Shown: positions 37,641 to 47,128 of the stretch, in pieces
Layout: each line of letters starts with the position of its first letter
Position numbering within the stretch: the stretch's first letter is position 1
Origin: Methanosphaera sp. BMS
GTDB taxonomy: Archaea > Methanobacteriota > Methanobacteria > Methanobacteriales > Methanobacteriaceae
Length of the DNA stretch: 64,000 bases
NCBI RefSeq assembly: GCF_003268005.1
Contig: NZ_CP014213.1
Location: forward strand, 1,178,001 to 1,242,000
Reading direction: 5' to 3'
Position numbers and translations under genes: made by a program
Notes under the pieces: model-generated
Told to the model about the DNA's origin: nothing
Database searches by the model: none
What the model saw: the letters and a program-made list of their open reading frames with translations, nothing else

Positions 37641-38741
37641 TTATTTATTAATGTTATCAGGGTGAATAAATCCCGCCCTTATCATGTAATCAGCTATGAC
37701 CATGTTACATGCTGATTCTGCCACGGTTGTTACCCTTGGACATATGCATGGATCATGACGGCCGGTTATGTCAATGGTATCGTCACATCCAGATTCGAGA
37801 TTTATCGTGTTTTGAATGCCACTTATTGATGGAGTCGGCTTTACTGCTATTCTAAGAACCAACGGCATTGAATTGGTCATACCACCGAGTACTCCTCCTG
37901 CATTGTTTGTTCTGCTTTGTATTTTGTCATCATCCATATAAAACTCGTCATTCATCTGGCTGCCTTTGAGTGTTACGCAGTCAAATCCAAGCCCCACTTC
38001 AACGCCTTTTACTGCACCGATATTCATCATCACCTTTGCCAGGCTTCCATCGATCTTATCAAATACCGGCTGGCCCAATCCTATAGGCAGATTGTCTATG
38101 ATTACCTCGACTATTCCGCCAAGTGAGTCACCGTCTTCTTTGGCCTTTAATATTTCCTCTTCCATTTTCCGAGCTGCTTCAAGGTCGGCACATCGAACGT
38201 TGTTTTTTGTTATGTTTTCCTTTATCTTATCTAGAGTGTATCTTTTTTCTGCCTTTACATTATATATCTGCGTTACATGTGCCGTTGTTGTTATGGAATA
38301 TCTTTCAAGCAGTTTCTTTGCAACTGCTCCCCCGATTACATGGCCGATTGTTACTCTTCCGCTGCCTCGTCCTCCACCACGATAGTCATAGTTGATGTAT
38401 TTTTCATACCAACATAAGTCACCATGACCCGGTCTTGGCTTGTTAATCAGATTGTCATAATTTTTACTAATCTGATCCTTGTTTCTTACTATGGCGGCTA
38501 TTGGTGTTCCATCCGTCTTACCCTCAAATATTCCTGAGAGTATTTCCACCTGATCCTTTTCATCACGTGAGGTGGTTATTTTACTTGTTCCGGGTCGTCT
38601 TTTATCAAGTTCTTTTTGTATATCCTCACGTGTCAATTCAAGTCCCGCCGGACAGCCATCTATTACTGCCCCCAATGCTGTTCCATGACTTGAACCGAAT
38701 GTTGTTACCTTAAATATTTTTCCTGTTGAATTTGATGACAC
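37641..38741 (-). CDS. aroC: Chorismate synthase
   Basis: Makes chorismate from EPSP with reduced FMN, last step of the shikimate pathway. [66 protein letters not shown] and [10 protein letters not shown] are all conserved. The start is placed at GTG 38741 (366 residues, [10 protein letters not shown]): GGGTG lies 8 nt upstream and this matches the family's N-terminus. The open frame continues 141 bases further upstream, but that part ([18 protein letters not shown]) is not family-like. Confidence 0.95.
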   Translation of the reverse strand: MSSNSTGKIFKVTTFGSSHGTALGAVIDGCPAGLELTREDIQKELDKRRPGTSKITTSRDEKDQVEILSGIFEGKTDGTPIAAIVRNKDQISKNYDNLINKPRPGHGDLCWYEKYINYDYRGGGRGSGRVTIGHVIGGAVAKKLLERYSITTTAHVTQIYNVKAEKRYTLDKIKENITKNNVRCADLEAARKMEEEILKAKEDGDSLGGIVEVIIDNLPIGLGQPVFDKIDGSLAKVMMNIGAVKGVEVGLGFDCVTLKGSQMNDEFYMDDDKIQSRTNNAGGVLGGMTNSMPLVLRIAVKPTPSISGIQNTINLESGCDDTIDITGRHDPCICPRVTTVAESACNMVIADYMIRAGFIHPDNINK

Positions 38742-38756
38742 TTCATTTACACCCAT

Positions 38757-39160
38757 ATTCGTTTTTTTATAAGTAATTATATTTTTCATTCTTAAGATTA
38801 ATAATTTTATCTTTTGATTATATTTTTCGATTATTTTGAACAATAAGTTTAAACAACATTTTTCAATCTTGGAAATTATCATTTTAAATTGGTTTGGATT
38901 ATTTAAATTAAGGGTTGGATGTCTTGATTCATTATCCTAAATTAACCAATAAGTTAGATTAATAATAATATCATTATATTAAAAAGGTTAAAATCATTGC
39001 TGCCTAGAAACACGTATTTTTGAAGTCGAAACACTTCTAATAAAAAGGGGAAAAATAGAAATATTGTCGGAATAGTTAAAAAGTTTACTGCCCTGACAAT
39101 AATACATTAGAAATTCATGACTTGGAGTTTAAGTAGAAATGTGTTGTGTTATTGAGAATC
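38757..39160. other. Intergenic region between aroC and the aroD operon end
   Basis: About 400 AT-rich bases. Part of it is open in the aroC frame but lacks a ribosome site. It should contain the aroC promoter (minus strand) and the 3' end of the aroD operon; no clear RNA gene or hairpin was found. Confidence 0.4.
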
Positions 39161-39520
39161 TTATTGTTTTATACTTACTGCATTGACGACATCATGTAAT
39201 TTAACATTATTATCGATATGTTGATTTAAATCCATTTCACATTCATTTTTCAGTTTAAGATTTAAATTAATACCAATTCTATCCCCATCAACATTAAACC
39301 GTAATTTCAATGTTTTAAAATCGATTAAATCCTCTTTTTCTACATCAAATTTCTTTGATACATTAATAATCTCTATTGACTTAGGTAACTTGTCAACATC
39401 ATATTCCAAAAATACTCCCTCATCCACTTTCATCACACCATCAAACTCATAATCAACTGGTATGGAAACAAACATTGCATCAGCAACTTCATCATAAGAA
39501 TATACTTCATGCAAAACCAT
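39161..39520 (-). CDS. DUF2283 domain protein
   Basis: 119 residues. The N-terminal half fits DUF2283: YSYDEVADAMFVSIPVDYEF, a DEGVFLEYD turn and IEIINVSKKF near residue 55, a small beta-rich domain of unknown role often found near toxin-antitoxin or regulatory genes. The second half has no recognisable features. AGAAGGTGTTATT precedes the ATG. It lies 19 bases downstream of the 221-residue gene and is the third gene of the aroD run. Confidence 0.75.
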   Translation of the reverse strand: MVLHEVYSYDEVADAMFVSIPVDYEFDGVMKVDEGVFLEYDVDKLPKSIEIINVSKKFDVEKEDLIDFKTLKLRFNVDGDRIGINLNLKLKNECEMDLNQHIDNNVKLHDVVNAVSIKQ

Positions 39521-39539
39521 AATAACACCTTCTTTCTAA

Positions 39540-40205
39540 TTATATTTTTCTATCAACAGCATCCAAGTAATCTACTGATTGTATTATTGATTCACATACA
39601 TTTGGTATTTTTGTATCGAGAAATTCAATTATTTCATCTTCCGTTTTATTTTCTGATTCATCACAAAAAGAATAATCAAGAGCAGTTGAGCAAATCCAAT
39701 CATTTATCCATGACTTATCTATATGCATCAGTGGATAAACGACATCATTCTCCAAGCTGTTTGTTATCTTATTTCCTGTTATCATTAAACTGATGTAATC
39801 CGATACAAAGTCATTGATACACAGGGTACTTACCAGTTTATTTGCCTCGTCAATGTTGTCAGTTAGCCGTATCCCATACTTTCTTTTATATGGTTCCAGG
39901 ACCACCTTCAACAATACACTTTCAACACTACCGTCATCTTCTATATAAAGTATGTCCCTTGGCATTATCTGATTTTTCACAGTCCTTGATACCTTAACGC
40001 ATATCTTCTGGAATAGCTTTGATCTTATCACTTGAATATCTGGGTAGGACTGGTGAAACTCGTCCTCCTTCTTTCTTGAAAATCTTGAGAACTTAAGGTT
40101 ATTGACGTATATCTCCTCTTCATAGAGACTGACATATCTTGTATCAACGCCCAACTTGTTAAGTGTCTTTATTAGCATACGCTCTTTATCATCCATATTA
40201 ATCAT
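39540..40205 (-). CDS. Unrecognised protein in aroD operon
   Basis: 221 residues, soluble, with a basic N-terminal half (SRFSRKKEDEFHQSYPDIQVIRSKLFQKICVKVSRTVKNQ) and an acidic C-terminal half (DESENKTEDEIIEFLD). No family recognised. It overlaps the end of aroD by 8 bases if ATG 40205 is used; ATG 40196, three codons in, is an alternative. The overlap argues for co-expression with 3-dehydroquinate dehydratase, but no link in chemistry is evident. Confidence 0.7.
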   Translation of the reverse strand: MINMDDKERMLIKTLNKLGVDTRYVSLYEEEIYVNNLKFSRFSRKKEDEFHQSYPDIQVIRSKLFQKICVKVSRTVKNQIMPRDILYIEDDGSVESVLLKVVLEPYKRKYGIRLTDNIDEANKLVSTLCINDFVSDYISLMITGNKITNSLENDVVYPLMHIDKSWINDWICSTALDYSFCDESENKTEDEIIEFLDTKIPNVCESIIQSVDYLDAVDRKI

Positions 40206-40881
40206 GCTTCAACTGTTTTATCATTTCAATTGTCTGATGAATATCCAACTGTCCGGGTGCGGATTTGTTTCCAACCGATGCATATGTTATGGGTGAACCC
40301 ATTATCGGTGCGACAATCCTCGTATATGTACCCAGATTGTCCATACTTATGGCAATTAGGTTATCGTTTTCCAAAAGCAGCCTTAAAATCACATACGTAT
40401 CTTCAATGCTGTTGGGTTTAACAGCTATTTTAGCTATATCTCCCATGCCTGATGCCTCGTCTATAATCTTCTGAAGGCTGTCAAAGTCCATCGTTTGTGA
40501 AAAGTTATGATAGGATATGATTGTCTTATCGGCGGCATCGATTACCCTTTGAATAAGATCTTTTTCCGTGAAGAGTTCCACATCCACGATATCGGCCAAA
40601 TCGGCATTATCAACGAGTATTTGAATACGCTCACCTTCGCTTCCCTCAAAGAATCCTCCCTCAAGCTTGGTCCTGTTTGTAAGTATTATCTTTTTATCGG
40701 TCAAATGCTTTACCTGACCCAGCAGTTCTTTGGCAATGTGAGTGTTGACATCATCTATCAAATCCAATCTTAACTCGATATAGTCTATATCCTCATCTTT
40801 TATCATGTTGACTGTCTTAATAATGTCTTCAATGTTATTATCAGTTATTGATGCACATACATTGGTTTTAATTTTTATCAT
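40198..40881 (-). CDS. aroD: 3-dehydroquinate dehydratase, type I
   Basis: Third shikimate step by a Schiff-base mechanism. The 227 residues form a TIM barrel with YIELRLDLIDD (about 34-44), ILTNRTKLEGG, DVELF, IISYHNFSQT (catalytic His) and KIAVKPNSIEDT (Schiff-base Lys near residue 156), ending with GSPITYASVGNKSAPGQLDI. First gene of a three-gene minus-strand run; aroC lies 0.4 kb beyond that run on the same strand. Confidence 0.94.
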   Translation of the reverse strand: MIKIKTNVCASITDNNIEDIIKTVNMIKDEDIDYIELRLDLIDDVNTHIAKELLGQVKHLTDKKIILTNRTKLEGGFFEGSEGERIQILVDNADLADIVDVELFTEKDLIQRVIDAADKTIISYHNFSQTMDFDSLQKIIDEASGMGDIAKIAVKPNSIEDTYVILRLLLENDNLIAISMDNLGTYTRIVAPIMGSPITYASVGNKSAPGQLDIHQTIEMIKQLKHD

Positions 40882-40979
40882 CCCATTTATTTGTTTTGAA
40901 AATCATTCATCTTATTAATTAATATATTGCTAATAATAGAAATATATAACATAAGTTAAATTGTTGGGGGCAGATTTAT

Positions 40980-41708
40980 ATGAAAATGATTTGTATGGGA
41001 CTGGACATATCGGATAATGATATTTCATGCAGCAAAGATATTGTAAATAATGTGGATGAATCGTTAAGTGAAATTGTTGATGATAATGTTATATTTTCAA
41101 AAATTACCAATGTAACAGGTGATGACATTACCGTTACCACAATCATTAATGATGATTCATCAAGAGATGCCACCAATAAACGGGTATATGACATACTCCA
41201 TGAGAATGCGTTGGGATTTGATGACTTGGATGGTGTGGCAGAAAGTATGGCTGATGCCGGTGAAGGTATAAGCTATGCCGAGATTGAATTGAACCGGGAT
41301 TTCTACCCTGATGCGGTGGTTGTGGCATTTGACACGTATTGTGGTGAATCATTCGTATCAGATGTGGCATTGAAGGCTACAAAGGCAATTGAGGGTATGG
41401 ATAATGTTGGATGCGTATCATGCAGCGTTGTGGATGATGTTAAGAAAATCCCCGGTGTTGGATATGTATCACAAGATACCGATGACCCTGTTATTGTGGC
41501 TAGCGTTGAAAATACCGGTGATGTTGGAGTTGTAGCGGGAGCGGCCATTGGTGCAATTCTCGGTTATCAGAACACCTATCTTGTCAAGAGAAATACCCCC
41601 TGCAATGTCATACCGGGCAGTGCCATCTTCAGTGTCAGTGCCATTATGAACTGTAACATTATCGATTTATCACATGCGTTTATACATAGATGCAGAGTAT
41701 TGGAATGA
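40980..41708 (+). CDS. Conserved-looking protein of unknown function
   Basis: 242 residues, no transmembrane spans of clear strength. The first 100 residues are very acidic (Asp-rich); the second half is a compact alternation of strands and Gly-rich loops: DTYCGESFVSDVALKATKAIEG, CVSCSVVDDVKKIPGVGYVSQDT, DVGVVAGAAIGAILGYQNTYLVKRNTP. Several Cys (CGE, CVSC, PCNV, NCN) could bind metal. GGGGGCAGATTTAT precedes the ATG. I cannot name the family; it stands alone between aroD and sucD. Confidence 0.75.
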   Translation: MKMICMGLDISDNDISCSKDIVNNVDESLSEIVDDNVIFSKITNVTGDDITVTTIINDDSSRDATNKRVYDILHENALGFDDLDGVAESMADAGEGISYAEIELNRDFYPDAVVVAFDTYCGESFVSDVALKATKAIEGMDNVGCVSCSVVDDVKKIPGVGYVSQDTDDPVIVASVENTGDVGVVAGAAIGAILGYQNTYLVKRNTPCNVIPGSAIFSVSAIMNCNIIDLSHAFIHRCRVLE

Positions 41709-41913
41709 ATCACTTATTAATTCTATCAATACAATTATTAAATTATGGATTTTTTATTATGGTTAAATGCTTAAAATCCCCATTATCATATGTAAAATAA
41801 ACTTTTTATATGATTAATGATAAAAATATATAATGAATATAATAAAGAAAGTGTAAGTTTAAGAATTAAACTTAATCATGTTAGAAAAGTTTTAAATAAA
41901 AGGAGAGATTTAA

Positions 41914-42774
41914 TTGATTTTACTTGATGAAAATACTGAAGCTATTGTACAAGGAATTACAGGAAAACAAGGAAGTTTCCACACAAAAGAAATGTTAAAA
42001 TACGGTACCAACATCGTTGCAGGTACCAGCCCTGGTAAAGCAGGACAAGAAGTAGAGGGCATACCTGTATACAACTCAGTTGAAGAAATCAAAAAACATC
42101 ACCCTAACATAAACGCAAGTATAATCTTCATTCCGGCACCATTTGTAAAAGATGCCGCATTTGAAGCAATATCCGAATTAGACCTTGTTATTATCATAAC
42201 AGAACATGTGCCTATACAGGACTCAATGGAAATAATCAAGTACGCACAGGAAAATAATACCACAGTAATCGGACCAAATACTCCAGGTATCATCACACCT
42301 GAAATCGGTAAACTGGGAATTATGCCGACACACATATTCAACAAAGGAAAAGTTGGACTGGTATCAAGAAGCGGAACATTAACATATGAAATTGCCAGCC
42401 AAATAACAGATGCAGGACTTGGTCAAAGTACATGTCTTGGAGTAGGAGGAGACCCTGTAACAGGTATGGACTTCATTAGTGCATTGGATGCATTTGAAGC
42501 AGATCCTGAGACAGAAATGATTGTACTTCTTGGTGAAATAGGTGGAATAGCCGAGATTAAAGCGGCAAAATATGCACAGGAAAACATATCCAAGCCAGTC
42601 ATATCATTTATTGCAGGTGTATCAGCACCACTAGGTAAACGTATGGGACATGCAGGTGCAATCATCGAAGGTACCGACGGTACAGCCCAACATAAAAAGG
42701 AAATCATGAGAGAATATGGAGTACATGTAGCCGATGTACCTAGTGAAATCATTTCAATAATTAAAGGATTATAA
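41914..42774 (+). CDS. sucD: Succinate--CoA ligase subunit alpha
   Basis: 286 residues. CoA-binding GITGKQGSFHTKEML (about 15-29), the central VSRSGTLTYEIASQ and GGDPVTGMDFI, and the phosphorylated His in RMGHAGAIIEG near residue 249 are intact. The reaction interconverts succinate and succinyl-CoA with nucleotide. The start is TTG, 7 nt after AGGAGAG. sucC is not adjacent, which is common in methanogens with a split, partial TCA pathway. Confidence 0.96.
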   Translation: MILLDENTEAIVQGITGKQGSFHTKEMLKYGTNIVAGTSPGKAGQEVEGIPVYNSVEEIKKHHPNINASIIFIPAPFVKDAAFEAISELDLVIIITEHVPIQDSMEIIKYAQENNTTVIGPNTPGIITPEIGKLGIMPTHIFNKGKVGLVSRSGTLTYEIASQITDAGLGQSTCLGVGGDPVTGMDFISALDAFEADPETEMIVLLGEIGGIAEIKAAKYAQENISKPVISFIAGVSAPLGKRMGHAGAIIEGTDGTAQHKKEIMREYGVHVADVPSEIISIIKGL

Positions 42775-42811
42775 TTAATTTACTAAAAAAACAATTTTTT
42801 AACATGAAAAA

Positions 42812-42845
42812 ACAAGCATCATTACACGCTTGTACTCTTAAACTT
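42812..42845 (+). terminator. Hairpin and T-tract after sucD
   Basis: ACAAGC and GCTTGT form a 6-base-pair stem around a 10-base loop, followed after AACTTCAA by seven T; lies 38 bases after the sucD stop. Confidence 0.5.
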
Positions 42846-42961
42846 CAATTTTTTTAAAGTTCTCGTTTTAACATAAATATAATAAAATACTTATCTGATA
42901 CAAACAAGATATTTCAATAAGATAAAAAGCATTTATTACATGTGAACATGGGGGATTAATA

Positions 42962-44170
42962 GTGGACTTAAATATAGATGAAATATTAATGAAATTGGAA
43001 AGTGGTGAAATAAAGATTCATCAACTGGAAAAAATATGTGACAGTGCTAACCAGGCAACAGACATCAGAAGACAATTTATTGAAAACAAGACGGACACAA
43101 AACTGGAACACATCGGAAGCTATTCAATCGACATGACGGATACGTCCAAAAAGAATATTGAAAACCCTATCGGTACGATACAAGTACCAGTAGGTGTAGC
43201 AGGACCACTTAAAATAACAAATGATGAAGAGACAATAAATACATATGTGCCATTGGCAACAACTGAGGGAGCATTGCTTGCATCAGTAAACAGGGGTTGT
43301 TCAGTTATCAGACGTTCCGATAACTGTAAGATATCAATAGTCAACAACCAGATGACAAGGGCACCTGCCATTAAGACAAAATCAGTATTCGAGGCAAACA
43401 AGCTAAAAAAATGGATTGAGGACAACTTCGATAAAATCAAGCAATTGGCTGAAACCACTACAAGCCACGGCAAATTACTCAAGATAGATCCAATAGTAAT
43501 CGTGGGAAGATACGTATATCCACGTTTTGTATACTATACCGGCGACAGTATGGGTATGAACATGGTTACAATAGCCACTGAGACAGCCTTATCCCTTATT
43601 GAAGAGGAAAACGACATCCAGGTAATAGCATTGAGCGGTAACCTCTGTGTTGATAAAAAGCCTTCCGCCATAAACATGGTTGAAGGTCGTGGAAAAAGCA
43701 TAGTGGCGGAGGTAACCGTTCCCAAGGAAATAGTTGAAAAGACCTTGAAGACCACTACCGAAGCCATCGTAGAGGTAAACTATGTTAAAAACCTATTGGG
43801 TTCTGCCATAAGCGGCAGTTATGGTTTCAATGCACACTTTGCAAATATGGTGGCGGCCATATTCCTGGCATGCGGTCAGGATCCGGCACATGTGGTTGAA
43901 GGAAGTATCGGAATTACCTCAGCCGAAAACAAGGACGGCGACTTATACTTTAGCATAACACTTCCGGATTTACCTGTGGCCACTATCGGTGGAGGTACAA
44001 GACTTGAAACCCCATCAGAATGCTTGAACATGATGGACTGTAAAGGTTCGGGTAAGGTCAACAGATTTGCAAGTATCGTGGCCGGCATTGTACTGGCGGG
44101 AGAGTTATCCCTTGCAGGTGCACTTGCGGCAGGTCATTTAGCTCGTGCTCATAAGCAATTGGGCAGATGA
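42962..44170 (+). CDS. hmgA: 3-hydroxy-3-methylglutaryl-CoA reductase
   Basis: Class I HMG-CoA reductase (402 residues), which supplies mevalonate for archaeal isoprenoid lipids. Motifs in order: ENPIGTIQVPVGVAGPL (about 63-79), TTEGALLASVNRGC with catalytic Glu, TGDSMGMNMVTIATE for NADPH, LSGNLCVDKKPSAIN with catalytic Lys, and the C-terminal AAGHLARAHKQ His. GTG start after GGGGGATTAATA. Its stop overlaps the ATG of the VIT-like gene. Confidence 0.97.
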   Translation: MDLNIDEILMKLESGEIKIHQLEKICDSANQATDIRRQFIENKTDTKLEHIGSYSIDMTDTSKKNIENPIGTIQVPVGVAGPLKITNDEETINTYVPLATTEGALLASVNRGCSVIRRSDNCKISIVNNQMTRAPAIKTKSVFEANKLKKWIEDNFDKIKQLAETTTSHGKLLKIDPIVIVGRYVYPRFVYYTGDSMGMNMVTIATETALSLIEEENDIQVIALSGNLCVDKKPSAINMVEGRGKSIVAEVTVPKEIVEKTLKTTTEAIVEVNYVKNLLGSAISGSYGFNAHFANMVAAIFLACGQDPAHVVEGSIGITSAENKDGDLYFSITLPDLPVATIGGGTRLETPSECLNMMDCKGSGKVNRFASIVAGIVLAGELSLAGALAAGHLARAHKQLGR

Positions 44171-44817
44171 GCTTTGAAATTCAAAGTCAGACAAAATATA
44201 TTTATGAAATAAGAGTTAGATTAGATATGAAGATAACATTAAAGCAGATTATTAAGGATTATATAGAGTTAAGCAGGTATGTGGCGTTAGGATCGCTTGA
44301 CGGCATATTGACCGTACTGAGTATATCCCTTACGGCTGCTGTTGTAGGAATAACAGGCGGCACTACAGTCAATCCATTGACAGTGGGATTAACCGGACTT
44401 AGTGGTGGTATAGCCATAGCATTATCCAACGGTTTTGGTTCCTATGTAGGTGAACAGGCAGAAGAGGGAAAGGTTATACGGGAACTTGAAAACAAGATGC
44501 TTCTTGAGGAAAGAACACTTGACGATACGCTTATTCACCAACAGGCAAAGTATCGTGTATTCATGAGTATGCTTACCCATGGAAGTGCCAGCTTTATGGG
44601 TTCATTCATACCGTCAATACCTTTCTTCATATTCAGTGACATATACACCGCACTTACGGCCACCCTTATAGTGTGTTTCAGTATGATGATTATACTCGGA
44701 TGCTATCTCGGCAGAATATCCAAGGAGAGCATGACCAAGACAACACTAAAAATCATCAGTGTGGGTGTGCTCATTGTCATAATCAGTTATCTCATGGGCG
44801 GAGGACATGGAGCATAA
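44167..44817 (+). CDS. VIT1/CCC1-like membrane protein (TIGR00267 type)
   Basis: 216 residues, with family landmarks YVALGSLDGILTVLSISLTAAVVG, LSGGIAIALSNGFGSYVGEQAEEG and the charged EERTLDDTLIHQQAKYR loop, then three C-terminal helices. VIT1/CCC1 relatives move iron or manganese, but this archaeal subgroup lacks a proven substrate. ATG 44167 overlaps the hmgA stop (ATGA) yet has no ribosome site; ATG 44227 would remove 20 less conserved residues and is a fair alternative. Confidence 0.85.
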   Translation: MSFEIQSQTKYIYEIRVRLDMKITLKQIIKDYIELSRYVALGSLDGILTVLSISLTAAVVGITGGTTVNPLTVGLTGLSGGIAIALSNGFGSYVGEQAEEGKVIRELENKMLLEERTLDDTLIHQQAKYRVFMSMLTHGSASFMGSFIPSIPFFIFSDIYTALTATLIVCFSMMIILGCYLGRISKESMTKTTLKIISVGVLIVIISYLMGGGHGA

Positions 44818-44818
44818 T

Positions 44819-44843
44819 AAGCCCCATTTTATTCTTTTTTTTA
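44819..44843 (+). terminator. T-tract terminator after hmgA/VIT-like operon
   Basis: AAGCCCCATTTTATTC followed by eight to nine T immediately after the stop codon. Confidence 0.45.
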
Positions 44844-45131
44844 AAAACCAGCATTTTTTATCCCTTATTTTACCATTACACTTTAAATAATAAATCATTA
44901 TCCCTACGGATAACTATCAATTACATTCTCTTGAAATCTATCTATAAGTTTCAATTTAAATTATCAAATTCAAGAGGCCATTATTCCATCCAATAGACTA
45001 GGCAGTTGCCCTTTCTTATGATGAAAAATTAATAGGGATATCCTAAAACATATTAGTTATAAAATAGATAAGTAAATATATAATATAAAATTGTATTATT
45101 TTTACTAATAATATTCAGAAGGAGAATTTAA
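44844..45131. other. Intergenic region upstream of thrC
   Basis: AT-rich, without a gene. A TATA-like AAATATATAA at about 45073-45083, with its expected start site about 25 bases downstream, would give thrC a short leader containing AGAAGGAGA. Nothing else is seen. Confidence 0.45.
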
Positions 45132-46331
45132 ATGATTAGATGTATATCATGTGGAGCAGAATACGACGATGATGAAATAATATACACTTGTAAAAAGTGT
45201 GATTCAATCCTTGAAGTTGAAGTTAATGTAGATAACATATCCAAAGACATATTTGAAAACAGACGTGACAACATATGGAAATATAAGGAATTCCTACCTG
45301 TTAATGCCGATAACAGAATAAGCTTGGACGAAGGTGGAACACCATTTTGTAAATGTGACAAGATAGGAGATGAACTCGGAATAGACCTATACGTTAAAGT
45401 TGAAGGATCAAACCCTACCGGCAGTTTTAAAGACAGAGGTATGAGTGTAGGTACAACAAAGGCTGTGGACTTGGGTGTTGGAATGGTGGGTTGTGCATCT
45501 ACTGGTAATACATCCGCATCATTATCAGCATATGCTGCACGTGCAGGACTTAAATGTGCAGTACTGCTTCCGGCAGGAAAGGTTGCTTTAGGTAAACTTG
45601 CACAGGCCATGTTCCACGGAGCAAAAGTGTTTGGTGTAGATGGAAACTTCGATGATGCATTGAAAACTATCACCAAACTGGCATTGGATGGTGAATTATA
45701 TCTTTTAAATTCAATTAACCCTTACAGACTGGAAGGTCAGAAGACCATAGGTATGGAAATAGTACATGATCTTGGATGGGAAAGTCCTGACAGAATAGTA
45801 CTTCCTGTGGGTAATGCCGGAAACATATCCGCTATCTGGAAAGGTATAAGCGAATTTAAAGAAGCCGGATATATGAAAGATACGCCTATGATGACCGGTA
45901 TTCAAGCCGAAAACAGTGCACCAATAGCAAATGCGGTCAAAGCAGGTACCGATGAGGTAATACCTGTAGAAAACCCTGAAACCATTGCAACCGCCATCAG
46001 AATAGGAGCACCTGTAAGTACCCTTAAGGCTATGCGTGCCATTAAGGAGTCAAACGGAACTGCCGAAACTGTTACTGACGATGAAATACTTGATGCACAG
46101 AAATACCTTGCAAGAACAGAAGGAATCGGTGTGGAACCGGCTAGTGCAGCATCTATTGCAGGTCTTAGAAAACTTGTTGCCAATGGGGATATCGATAAGG
46201 GCGAACGTGTCGTATGTGTCGTTACAGGTCACGTGCTTAAAGATCCTAATGTGGCAATTGAAGCATGTGAAGAACCAACACAGGTATCATCAGATCCCGA
46301 AGCAATTAGAGACGTTATAAGAACAATGTAA
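45132..46331 (+). CDS. thrC: Threonine synthase
   Basis: PLP enzyme (399 residues) turning O-phosphohomoserine into threonine. An N-terminal zinc ribbon (C4-x2-C7, C20-x2-C23) is typical of the archaeal form. The PLP lysine is in NPTGSFKDRGM (about residue 100), the phosphate loop is LPVGNAGNIS and the C-terminal part has CVVTGHVLKDP. AGAAGGAGAATTTAA precedes the ATG. Single gene with a T-tract terminator. Confidence 0.96.
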   Translation: MIRCISCGAEYDDDEIIYTCKKCDSILEVEVNVDNISKDIFENRRDNIWKYKEFLPVNADNRISLDEGGTPFCKCDKIGDELGIDLYVKVEGSNPTGSFKDRGMSVGTTKAVDLGVGMVGCASTGNTSASLSAYAARAGLKCAVLLPAGKVALGKLAQAMFHGAKVFGVDGNFDDALKTITKLALDGELYLLNSINPYRLEGQKTIGMEIVHDLGWESPDRIVLPVGNAGNISAIWKGISEFKEAGYMKDTPMMTGIQAENSAPIANAVKAGTDEVIPVENPETIATAIRIGAPVSTLKAMRAIKESNGTAETVTDDEILDAQKYLARTEGIGVEPASAASIAGLRKLVANGDIDKGERVVCVVTGHVLKDPNVAIEACEEPTQVSSDPEAIRDVIRTM

Positions 46332-46354
46332 CCCCTACACCCCCACTTTTTTTT
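46331..46354 (+). terminator. T-tract terminator after thrC
   Basis: ACCCCTACACCCCCAC followed by eight T directly at the thrC stop. Confidence 0.5.
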
Positions 46355-46474
46355 AGATGGAATTTTTCAATTTCATAAGCATCCTACCATAATCATATTA
46401 ATAAGTATTTCTAAATTAATATTAGTACGTTTTAACGAAGCCAAAAAATTAAAAAATAACGGGAATCAATATTT

Positions 46475-47113
46475 ATGATTACAGGATATTTGAAAGAAAT
46501 TTATAACATGGAAAATCTAAGGGGATACTTCCATAGAAACAGAAATTACATCATAGTTGTAATTGCCATATTTGTCATATCATTGATTATCGGATATGTT
46601 TTCAGGGACGTGTTCGCAGATTACGTGATTGAAGCCATCAGGAACATGGCAAAAAACATTACAAATGATACATCCTCCCTATCGCTTGGCATATTCCTAA
46701 ACAACTTAAGGGTAGCATTTATTATCATATTGATGGGATTTTTGTTTTCAATATTTTCATTGATGATACTCTTTACAAATGGTGTGCTGATAGGATTTAT
46801 GTTTACAATTGTACCGGCACCATTGATGCTGATTTATACATTGCCCCATGGAATATTTGAGATACCTCAGCTAATTCTGACTGTGGTATGTGCACTGCTT
46901 GTTACAAAGCTTGAAATCAACCTTATTAAGGGAGTGCTTCAACGTGACAAAACATTCAAGGGAGAAATAAGAAATTCGTCAACGATAATAAAAGACATTA
47001 TACTTAGCATTACGATTATAGTGGTGCTTCTTGTCATAGCAGCCCTCATTGAAGGATATGTGACACCAGTTTTAGGTGGGGCTGTAACCAAGTTTTTGGG
47101 AATAACCTTTTAG
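46475..47113 (+). CDS. SpoIIM-like (stage II sporulation protein M / DUF95) membrane protein
   Basis: 212 residues with five or six hydrophobic helices and the family pattern: a charged N-terminus ending in a long helix, LSLGIFLNNLRVAFIIILMGFLFSI, FTNGVLIGFMF and LPHGIFEIPQL (the HGIFE motif near residue 130 is characteristic). Role in archaea unknown; in bacteria the family acts in membrane remodelling. ATG 46508 inside the frame is an alternative start. The kinase-like gene follows 15 bases downstream. Confidence 0.86.
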   Translation: MITGYLKEIYNMENLRGYFHRNRNYIIVVIAIFVISLIIGYVFRDVFADYVIEAIRNMAKNITNDTSSLSLGIFLNNLRVAFIIILMGFLFSIFSLMILFTNGVLIGFMFTIVPAPLMLIYTLPHGIFEIPQLILTVVCALLVTKLEINLIKGVLQRDKTFKGEIRNSSTIIKDIILSITIIVVLLVIAALIEGYVTPVLGGAVTKFLGITF

Positions 47114-47128
47114 GGGAGTTTTGATACG

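Noticed and set aside
38742-38882. N-terminal extension of AroC from ATG 38882
   Set aside because: The extra 47 residues do not resemble the family, and GGGTG before GTG 38741 gives the expected [10 protein letters not shown] start.
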